NCBI GenBank assembly: GCA_035640715.1
Contig: DASQVO010000296.1
Span: forward strand, 1-5,249
Direction: 5' to 3'
Source of the DNA: DASQVO01 sp035640715
Lineage (GTDB): Bacteria; Actinomycetota; Actinomycetes; Streptosporangiales; Streptosporangiaceae
Length of the DNA stretch: 5,249 bases
A program made the position numbers and the translations under genes. Positions within the stretch are counted from its first letter, which is position 1. The number at the start of each line of letters is the position of its first letter. Under the pieces are notes generated by a model. It ran no database searches, was not told where the DNA came from, and saw nothing but the letters and a program-made list of their open reading frames with translations. Shown in pieces: positions 1 through 5,164 of the stretch.

Positions 1-136
1 CCTGCCGGTCACGCGCTGCCGGATCTGCCGGCGCACCGTCGCTCACCGGCCCGGCCAGGCGAGCGCTGCCCTGACCGAGCACTACCGCCGGACGCATCCC
101 GAAGCGCTCGATACATCTTCCAAGCCACGTATCTAA
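1..136 (+). CDS. 3' end of a small putative zinc-binding protein (5' truncated by window)
   Basis: An open frame runs from base 2 to a TAA at 134-136 and enters the window already open, with no start codon inside it. The visible 44 residues contain CRICRR and, further on, LTEHYRRTHPE, giving the spacing Cys-X2-Cys-X17-His-X4-His. This is the layout of a small C2H2-like zinc-binding module. The basic, compact character fits small actinobacterial CX2C proteins, but I cannot name a family with certainty. The Cys and His placement is seen directly; metal binding is inferred. The tail after the second His (ALDTSSKPRI) looks like a disordered end. A pseudogene begins 20 bases downstream, so this could be the last intact gene of an older unit. 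It could also be a chance open frame, but the ordered Cys/His pattern argues against that. Confidence 0.5.
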   Translation, partial: LPVTRCRICRRTVAHRPGQASAALTEHYRRTHPEALDTSSKPRI

Positions 137-156
137 GCGGCCATCAGGCTCTACCG

Positions 157-366
157 GTGATCACGGTCCAGGATGTGCGGGCGGTGGCGCTGTCCTGCCC
201 CGCCTTTTCGGCCAGCGCTTCCACTGGGTCCATGCGCGGATGGCCGCTCACCCTGGACGAGATGCGTGAGCTCGTCACCGACGCCTGGCGGATGTGCGTG
301 CCGGAGAAGGTCGCAGCCGCCCACCCCGGGCGGGACGTTGAGCGAGCCGCGCGAGAGGAACGATGA
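157..366 (+). pseudogene. Decayed MmcQ/YjbR-family gene with internal deletion and frameshift
   Basis: A GTG-started frame encodes 69 residues, against roughly 110-120 for MmcQ/YjbR proteins (small CyaY-like fold, often called DNA-binding). Its start, ITVQDVRAVALS, and its end, LTLDEMRELVTDAWRM followed by VPEKVAAAHPG, match what I recall of the family's first and last segments. The middle residues (about 14-30) do not. Reading bases 198-248 in a different frame gives PRLFGQRFHWVHARMAA, which resembles the family segment just before LTLDEM, usually of the form LPR..DLRFNWV..R.AAL. The gene therefore seems to have lost about 50 central residues and gained frame breaks on both sides of the fragment. 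The remaining ORF is open by chance, and its TGA (364-366) overlaps the amidase ATG as ATGA. Family assignment is from memory of the motifs. A translated shortened protein is possible but unlikely to fold. Confidence 0.65.
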
Positions 367-1775
367 CTGACCTTTGTTTCATGACCGCGCTAGAACTCCG
401 CGCGGCACTGCGCAGCAGGGAACTGTCGGCACGCGAGGTCGTCCAGGCCCACCTGGACCAGATCGAGCGGTTCAACCCGGATGTCAATGCGGTCGTCACC
501 CTGGTCGCGGAAAGCGCCCTGAAGAATGCCGCGGCGGCGGACGAGCGTACGGCATCGGGTGCGGACCTGCCCCCGCTGCACGGGCTCCCCGTGGCTCACA
601 AAGACCTTCATGAGACGGCGGGCATCCGTACCACCTATGGGTCCCCGCTGCGGGCGGATTACGTGCCCGTGCAGGACGACCTGATCATCGAGCGGATGCG
701 CGCCGCCGGAGCGATCACGATCGGCAAGACCAACGTCCCGGAGTTCGGCGCTGGCTCGCATACGTTCAACAGGGTCTTCGGCGTGACCCGTAATCCGTAT
801 GACCACCGCAAGTCGGCCGGCGGGAGCAGCGGGGGCGCGGCTGCGGCACTGGCCTGTGGAATGCACCCTGTCGCTGACGGCAGCGACACCGGCGGCTCAC
901 TGCGGAACCCGGCGTCGTTCAACAATGTCGTGGGATTCCGGCCTTCACCGGGCCGCGTGCCGAACTGGCCGGCCATGCTCGGCTGGACCACGCTCAATGT
1001 CAAGGGGCCGATGGCGCGGACGGTCGCCGATGCCGCCTTGCTGCTGTCTGTGCTGGCCGGGCCCGACCCCCGGTCGCCCATTGCGCTGGGGGAACCCGGC
1101 ACGCGGTTCGCCGGGCCGCTGGAGGCGGACATGCGGGGGCTGCGGATCGCGTGGTCGCCGGATCTCGGCGGCACCGTTCCCGTGGAACCCGAGGTCGTCT
1201 CGGTCGTCACTGACGCCGCGCACGTGTTCGCCGGGATGGGCGCTGCCGTGACCGAGGACTGCCCGGATTTCGCCGGCGCGGACGAGGTGTTCCGCACCTT
1301 GCGTGCCTGGGAGTTCGAGGTCACGTTCGGTGCGCTTCTGGACAGCTGCCCAGGGGAACTGAAGGACAGCCTCCGGTGGAACACCGAGCAGGGGCGGCAG
1401 CTGAGCGGTCCCGACCTCGGCCGGGCGGAGGCGCTCCACACCGCGCTGTTCCACCGGGTCCGCGAGTTCTTCTCCCGCTACGACTTCCTGCTCCTGCCGG
1501 TCAGCCAGGTCGTGCCCTTCGACATCGACCTCGAGTACCCGCAGCAGGTCGCCGGGCAGGAGATGGAAAACTATCTCGACTGGATGCGTTCCGCCTACCT
1601 CGTGTCAGCCACCGGCTGCCCCGCCCTGTCCGTACCAGCCGGCTTCACTGCCGGCGGGCTGCCGGTCGGGGTGCAGATCGTCGGGCCCCACCTGGCTGAT
1701 TTCGCTGTCCTCCAGGCCGGCCACGCCTTCGAGCAAGCCACCCACGTCGCTCGCCGCCGCCCGCCCGGAATGTGA
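363..1775 (+). CDS. Amidase signature (AS) family amidase
   Basis: This is a 470-residue enzyme of the amidase signature family, which hydrolyses carboxylic amides to acid and ammonia or amine through a Ser-cisSer-Lys triad. All three residues are visible: Lys80 in LPVAHKDL, cis-Ser155 in SAGGSSGG, and nucleophile Ser179 in GSDTGGSLRNPA. The 99- and 24-residue spacings match the classical triad. The Gly/Ser-rich core is followed by the usual GFRPSPGRVP segment. Length is normal for the family and there is no signal peptide, so it is probably cytoplasmic. The ATG at 363 is preceded by AGAGGA (354-359), a close Shine-Dalgarno; a second in-frame ATG at 381 has none. The start overlaps the stop of the degenerate upstream frame, so expression may have been coupled to that gene. 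Substrate cannot be read from sequence: indole acetamide, aryl amides and cyclic amides are all possible. Nothing suggests a GatA role, since no gatB or gatC is nearby. Confidence 0.93.
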   Translation: MTDLCFMTALELRAALRSRELSAREVVQAHLDQIERFNPDVNAVVTLVAESALKNAAAADERTASGADLPPLHGLPVAHKDLHETAGIRTTYGSPLRADYVPVQDDLIIERMRAAGAITIGKTNVPEFGAGSHTFNRVFGVTRNPYDHRKSAGGSSGGAAAALACGMHPVADGSDTGGSLRNPASFNNVVGFRPSPGRVPNWPAMLGWTTLNVKGPMARTVADAALLLSVLAGPDPRSPIALGEPGTRFAGPLEADMRGLRIAWSPDLGGTVPVEPEVVSVVTDAAHVFAGMGAAVTEDCPDFAGADEVFRTLRAWEFEVTFGALLDSCPGELKDSLRWNTEQGRQLSGPDLGRAEALHTALFHRVREFFSRYDFLLLPVSQVVPFDIDLEYPQQVAGQEMENYLDWMRSAYLVSATGCPALSVPAGFTAGGLPVGVQIVGPHLADFAVLQAGHAFEQATHVARRRPPGM

Positions 1776-1827
1776 CGCGCCGAATGCCCTCGCTGAACCG
1801 GCCTTCTCCCGAAGTGCCGGCAATGTC

Positions 1828-2862
1828 GTGATCGAGCCCGAAGCGCCGCGCCGCCACCGGCTGCCGGCCACCCGGTTCTGGCGCCGTGATCGTGGCGACC
1901 GCCCGCCACGAAGCCGGCTGCGCCGCCTCGCCCGGCGCACGGTCATGATTGTGGTCGTACTGGTGGCCGCCCTGACCGCCGCCAGCTTCGGGTACAACCT
2001 TGCCACCATGGGCCAGATATCCCGCCCTTCCGGCCTGAGCATGGTCAATGCGGGCGGATTCGAGACCCGCTACCGCACCTGGGGGACCACCGGCTCCGCG
2101 ATCGTCCTGGTGCCAGGAGCCTTCGAGACGGCCGATACATTCGCACCCCTGGGCACCGTCCTGGGCACCGATCATCGTGTGTTCGCCATTGACCTGACCG
2201 GTACCGGTTACAGCCAGCCCAGCGCGCCGTTCAACGCCAGTCATCTCGCGGACCAGCTGCTGGCGTTCCTGACAGTGATGCGGCTGACCGGCCCGGACGC
2301 GCCGATCCTGGTCGGCCATTCCAGCGGCGCGGCTGTTGTCGGGCTGGCGGCGTTGCACGGCAGCCATGCCGCGGCCGGCGTCGTCTTCCTCGATGGCGAC
2401 GCGACCCCCTTGGCGGTCCCGTCGCTTGCAGGGGCACTGTTGATCAATCCGTACCTGACGACCATAGTCCGGCTCGCGCTCAGCTCATCCTGGCTCATCC
2501 GGCAGATCTACAGCTCCCAGTGCGGTCCATCCTGCCCGCGGCTGACGTCAGCAGGCGTGGAAGCATGGCGTCGTCCGCTGCAGCAGCCTGGTTTCGAATC
2601 CGTTATCAGCTACACCATGCGCCACGGAATTCCCAGCATGACCAATGCGGAGCTCGGCCAGCTGCGGGCTGCCGCGCTGCCCAAGCGGGTGATCGTCGGT
2701 GCCAACGACCCCCAGTTCACCCCGGCGGGAGCCGCGCAAGCGGCGTCACGCATCGGCGCGCCCCCACCGATCGCCGTCCCCGGCCGGCACCTGACCATGA
2801 TTTCCTCGCCGCAACAGGTTGCGGCCGCTATCCGCGGATTCATCAGCTCTATCCATCACTGA
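1828..2862 (+). CDS. Membrane-anchored alpha/beta hydrolase
   Basis: This 344-residue protein starts with GTG. Residues 1-38 are Arg/Pro-rich, followed by a hydrophobic helix at about 39-58 (MIVVVLVAALTAASFGY). By the positive-inside rule, the remainder should be outside the membrane. The catalytic domain has the alpha/beta hydrolase pattern: oxyanion-strand motif LVPGAFET (94-101), nucleophile elbow VGHSSGA with Ser165, strand FLDGD (187-191), acid Asp294 in GANDPQF, and His321 in PGRHLTM. Two cysteines in QCGPSC (232, 236) lie in the cap region and could form a disulfide outside the cell. The gene follows the amidase by 52 bases without an obvious terminator, so co-transcription is plausible. 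No strong ribosome binding site precedes the GTG. An in-frame ATG at 1945 would begin just at the membrane helix and is an alternative start. Substrate is unknown; esterase, lipase-like or haloalkane/epoxide-type activity cannot be told apart. Confidence 0.9.
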   Translation: MIEPEAPRRHRLPATRFWRRDRGDRPPRSRLRRLARRTVMIVVVLVAALTAASFGYNLATMGQISRPSGLSMVNAGGFETRYRTWGTTGSAIVLVPGAFETADTFAPLGTVLGTDHRVFAIDLTGTGYSQPSAPFNASHLADQLLAFLTVMRLTGPDAPILVGHSSGAAVVGLAALHGSHAAAGVVFLDGDATPLAVPSLAGALLINPYLTTIVRLALSSSWLIRQIYSSQCGPSCPRLTSAGVEAWRRPLQQPGFESVISYTMRHGIPSMTNAELGQLRAAALPKRVIVGANDPQFTPAGAAQAASRIGAPPPIAVPGRHLTMISSPQQVAAAIRGFISSIHH

Positions 2863-3285
2863 GCGTACGGATGGGAAAGCCTCATTGTCCCGTCGCTGGA
2901 TCGAGTACATCGGAGGCCAGGGCGCCGGAGACGCCGGCAGCTCTCCCCTGTGCCCAGGCGAGCCAGACTGCGGCTGCAGCAGCCCGGTTACCTGCGGAAT
3001 GCATACTCACAAGTAACAACGCATGCTCGGGTGACAAAGTGCCCAGGCGGTCGATTCGCTACGCCCTGTAATTAGTTTCCGGTAGCAAATTTCTTCTTAG
3101 CTGACACGGTTCGGAGTGGGTTGTTAACGCTTTGTGACAGATGATTAAGTTTTGACCTGTTTCGGTCGTGATTTAGGGGGTAGACGGCGTTCGTCCATCC
3201 ATTCCGGCTATGGCGACCGTGGCCGCCGCCGCGGGAGATGAATGAGGAGTATGCGCGAGCGGAGCAGCGATAGGAGAAAAAGATC
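2863..3285. other. 423-base intergenic region with an AT-richer promoter-proximal part
   Basis: No credible full-length gene is seen here. The first ~200 bases are ordinary high-GC sequence with a weak GC hairpin at 2924-2938 (GCCGG/CCGGC, 5-base loop, no T-run). The stretch from about 3065 to 3180 is visibly richer in A and T than anything else in the window, as expected of a regulated promoter region in such a genome. It holds a diverged 13-base repeat (3102-3114 and 3153-3165) and a sigma-B-like promoter candidate. The last ~80 bases form the probable leader of the gas vesicle operon and contain very short stop-start ORFs. The break between the hydrolase and the gvp block lies here. Confidence 0.7.
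3159..3183 (+). promoter_or_regulatory. Candidate sigma-B/sigma-F-type promoter for the gas vesicle operon
   Basis: GTTT at 3159-3162 is separated by 15 bases from GGGTAG at 3178-3183. This closely resembles the GTTT-N13-17-GGGTAT/C elements used by stress sigma factors of the SigB/SigF group in actinobacteria, with the last base of the -10 element deviating. Transcription would begin near 3190, giving a leader of roughly 95 bases before the ATG at 3286. Control of gas vesicle genes by osmotic or general stress has been reported in streptomycetes (general knowledge). A SigB-group promoter is therefore plausible, but only this one site supports it. Confidence 0.4.
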
Positions 3286-3987
3286 ATGAAAACGGGAGGA
3301 TCAACGGGAGGACCAACAGGCGGGCAGCTGGCTCTGGCGCTAGCAGCCGGCTACCTGCTAGGGCGCCGGCACAAGACCCGGCTGGCCTTCATGCTCGGTG
3401 CTGCTGCTCTGACCGGGGGGCTAAGCGGCGCGACGGGACAGCTGATGCGGAGCGGGACGAAGCTGCTTGGCTCTAGTGGCGGCCTGGGCAAGGCGGCTGG
3501 TGATGTCCTGGGTGAAGCCGCGGGTAAGGCCGTGCCGGGACTCGGCGAAGTCGGCGACATGATCCGGCAGGACCTGACCTCTGTCGCGAAGCGCGCAGCG
3601 GCAACGGCGGTCAGCAACCAAATCGCGTCACTGAGTGACCAGCTTCACGACCGAGCCGAAGCGATTCGCGAGCAGTCTACTGGCTCCGTCAAAGAGACGG
3701 GCGGAGCGCCGTCGGAAGACGAGGCAGAGGACAACGGTGAGGGCCGGCCGGCGCAGCGACGGCGTGTACCCAGGCAGCGCGATGCCGGTAACGGCCGCGC
3801 GGAGAGCCGCAGCGATGAGCCAGTCGAGGCAGAAGACGAAGAGCCGGCCAAGGCGGAGGACGAGGAGCCGGCTGAGCGGGCACCCCGGAGCGGCGCGGCA
3901 TCCCGGGGCGGCGCGGCGCTTCGTAGCGGCGCGCGGGCCGGGCGATCAGCGCAGGCCAGCTCGCCAATCCGCCGGACGCAGAGGTGA
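3286..3987 (+). CDS. Gas vesicle cluster accessory protein (Gly/Ala-rich N-terminus, acidic repeat, basic tail)
   Basis: This 233-residue protein has a Gly/Thr-rich start, then a hydrophobic segment LALALAAGYLLGRR (15-28). A second Gly/Ala-rich segment, LAFMLGAAALTGGLSGATG (33-51), follows, and glycines recur every few residues to about 88. Next come amphipathic helix-forming residues (about 90-130, SNQIASLSDQLHDRAEAIREQ) and an acidic stretch with an 8-residue repeat EPVEAEDE / EPAKAEDE (178-193). The last 35 residues are Arg/Ser/Gly/Ala-rich, including SGARAGR (214-220). The N-terminal pattern resembles the small uncharacterised proteins next to an SRPBCC gene in streptomycete gvp clusters (possibly those called GvpY), but I cannot confirm this and give no symbol. 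The ATG is set by AGGAG at 3272-3276 with a 9-base spacer. The stop lies 5 bases before the preferred start of the SRPBCC gene, so the two are probably co-translated. Membrane or vesicle-surface association is inferred from the hydrophobic, glycine-patterned start. Confidence 0.85.
   Translation: MKTGGSTGGPTGGQLALALAAGYLLGRRHKTRLAFMLGAAALTGGLSGATGQLMRSGTKLLGSSGGLGKAAGDVLGEAAGKAVPGLGEVGDMIRQDLTSVAKRAAATAVSNQIASLSDQLHDRAEAIREQSTGSVKETGGAPSEDEAEDNGEGRPAQRRRVPRQRDAGNGRAESRSDEPVEAEDEEPAKAEDEEPAERAPRSGAASRGGAALRSGARAGRSAQASSPIRRTQR
3817..3864 (+). repeat. 24-base tandem repeat encoding acidic 8-residue units
   Basis: Two consecutive units encode EPVEAEDE and EPAKAEDE, followed by a partial third (EPAER). 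The copies differ at several codons, so the repeat is old or maintained at protein level. It supplies most of the acidic charge of the first accessory protein. Confidence 0.7.
3981..3987 (+). promoter_or_regulatory. Ribosome binding site GAGGTGA deciding the SRPBCC gene start
   Basis: GAGGTGA overlaps the last codons and stop of the preceding gene and ends 5 bases before the ATG at 3993. This favours ATG 3993 over the in-frame GTG codons at 3984 and 3990, which lie in or immediately after the site itself. Confidence 0.6.
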
Positions 3988-3992
3988 ATGTG

Positions 3993-5123
3993 ATGCCACC
4001 AGATATACAGCAAGAGGCTCCGGCCGGCAATGAGCGCGTCGACCTCAAGGATGAATTCCAAGGTCTGCTTGATGCGGTCAAGGACCTCGGCTTCGCGGCC
4101 CTGCAGGACAAGGCCCTTAAATCCGTACGGAATGCGGTCGGAGGCGTTACCGAGCGACTGAATGACTATGTGGAACAGGGCGGCGGCAGCCCGGGGTTGA
4201 TAGCCGCGGTGAGAGGAGCGGAAAAGCTCGCCGAGGGGAAATCGCCCGGGCAGACCCTGCTTGGTGCCGGCGCTGCTGGCCCCAAGGAGAAGGTAAAAGG
4301 TCTTTTCGGTGGTGGCCGCAAGGGCGGCAGAGCTGGGGGCAGGAAGCTCAAGCTCACGAACATCGTTGAGTCGATCGACGTCGGCGTGCCGGTCCGGGTC
4401 GCTTACAACCAGTGGACCCAGTTCAGCGATTTCCCGAGGTTCATGAAGAAGGTCGAGAACGTCGATAGCCCGTCCGACGAGAAGCTGAACTGGAAGGCCC
4501 AGATCTGGTGGTCTCACCGCACCTGGGAATCGAACATCATCAAGCAGGTTCCGGATGAGCGCATTATATGGCGCTCGAAAGGCGCGAAAGGGCACGTCGA
4601 CGGCGCCGTCTCATTTCACGAGCTGTCGCCGGCCCTGACCCGCATTCTGCTTGTCCTGGAGTACCACCCGCAGGGGATTTTCGAACGCACCGGGAATCTC
4701 TGGCGTGCCCAGGGCCGCCGCGCGCGGCTGGAGCTTAAGCATTTCCGGCGTCACGTCATGACACAGGTCGCCCTCCATCCCGACGAGGTTGAGGGCTGGC
4801 GCGGGGTGATCGAGGACGGCAAGGTCGTCAAGGACCACGAAACGGCCCTCCAGGAGGAGAAGGAGCGCGAGCAGGAACAGGCCCGCGAGGAAGGCCTGCC
4901 CGAGGGAGAGGCCGGTGAGGAGGGCCAGCCTGAGGCTGAGGCCGGTGAGGAGGGCCAGCCTGAGGCCGAGGCCGGCGAGGAGGCGGAAGAGGAGCGCGTG
5001 CCAGTGGGGCGGGAGCGACGGAGTCAGGCGCAAGCCGGCCGTTCGCCCCGGCGTTCCACTGGTGCAAGGGAGGCGCCGTCTCGTCGCTCATCTGGTGCTC
5101 GCGCCGGACGCGGCAGTGCATGA
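3993..5123 (+). CDS. SRPBCC (polyketide cyclase/dehydrase-type) gas vesicle cluster protein with acidic repeats
   Basis: The protein is 376 residues from ATG 3993, or 379 from GTG 3984. Numbering here is from ATG 3993. Residues about 15-85 form amphipathic helices (DLKDEFQGLLDAVKDLGFAAL and a following Lys/Arg-containing helix). A Gly/Lys/Arg-rich linker follows (about 98-120). An SRPBCC domain then spans about 122-267, recognised from its opening strand IVESIDVGVPVRVAYNQW, the helix FSDFPRFMKKVENV, the strands NWKAQIWWSHRTWESNII and RIIWRSKG, and a C-terminal helix. This helix-grip fold binds hydrophobic ligands in other families; the ligand here is unknown and I see no obvious catalytic residues. 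The C-terminus is acidic with 10-residue repeats (298-327), then a basic Arg/Ser tail ending SGARAGRGSA. It sits between the Gly/Ala-rich accessory gene and a GvpA/J gene, so a role in vesicle assembly or in organising Gvp proteins is inferred. Such SRPBCC genes are known neighbours of gvp genes in streptomycetes (possibly those called GvpZ; not verified). Confidence 0.9.
   Translation: MPPDIQQEAPAGNERVDLKDEFQGLLDAVKDLGFAALQDKALKSVRNAVGGVTERLNDYVEQGGGSPGLIAAVRGAEKLAEGKSPGQTLLGAGAAGPKEKVKGLFGGGRKGGRAGGRKLKLTNIVESIDVGVPVRVAYNQWTQFSDFPRFMKKVENVDSPSDEKLNWKAQIWWSHRTWESNIIKQVPDERIIWRSKGAKGHVDGAVSFHELSPALTRILLVLEYHPQGIFERTGNLWRAQGRRARLELKHFRRHVMTQVALHPDEVEGWRGVIEDGKVVKDHETALQEEKEREQEQAREEGLPEGEAGEEGQPEAEAGEEGQPEAEAGEEAEEERVPVGRERRSQAQAGRSPRRSTGAREAPSRRSSGARAGRGSA
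4884..4973 (+). repeat. 30-base tandem repeat encoding acidic decapeptides
   Basis: Three adjacent 30-base units encode REEGLPEGEA, GEEGQPEAEA and GEEGQPEAEA, and a fourth, degraded unit starts GEEAEEE. The second and third units are identical as protein and nearly so as DNA, which indicates recent duplication. The first unit has diverged. The repeat lengthens the acidic linker between the SRPBCC domain and the basic tail, and its copy number could vary between strains. Confidence 0.9.
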
Positions 5124-5150
5124 CCAAGTGCGGCAGTGCATGACCAAGTG
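5110..5150 (+). repeat. Perfect 20-base tandem duplication across the SRPBCC gene stop codon
   Basis: The 20-base unit at 5111-5130 is repeated exactly at 5131-5150, with one more matching base at 5110. The unit contains GCATGACC, so each copy carries a TGA overlapping an ATG. The first TGA (5121-5123) ends the SRPBCC gene. The second copy sits in the spacer before the GvpA/J gene. Identity with no mismatch suggests a recent event. Confidence 0.95.
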
Positions 5151-5164
5151 AGGAGCCGAAACCA

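Noticed and set aside
659..1441. Minus-strand open frame opposite the amidase
   Set aside because: The translation is Ser/Pro/Arg-rich without family character and lies entirely inside the amidase, whose triad is intact on the + strand.
1645..2367. Minus-strand open frame opposite the amidase end and the hydrolase
   Set aside because: It is a shadow of high-GC codon bias. It crosses the boundary of two genes whose catalytic motifs are clear on the + strand.
2924..2938. GC hairpin as a transcription terminator after the hydrolase
   Set aside because: It has only a 5-base stem and no following T-run; such hairpins are frequent by chance in this composition.
2520..3071. Plus-strand open frame running from inside the hydrolase into the intergenic region
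   Set aside because: It overlaps the catalytic Asp/His part of the hydrolase in another frame, has no ribosome binding site, and its product is compositionally typical of an out-of-frame reading.
3152..3186. TTGACC (3152-3157) as a housekeeping -35 box
   Set aside because: No acceptable -10 box lies 16-19 bases downstream; the overlapping GTTT/GGGTAG pair fits better.
3645..4595. Long minus-strand open frame of 316 codons across the two accessory genes
   Set aside because: It is antisense to two convincing + strand genes. Its translation is low-complexity Ser/Arg/Leu text derived from their repeats, and the + strand frames carry a recognisable SRPBCC domain and good ribosome binding sites.
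4884..5150. Clustered repeats as a CRISPR array
   Set aside because: The repeats are directly tandem without spacers and are either in-frame coding units or a two-copy duplication.
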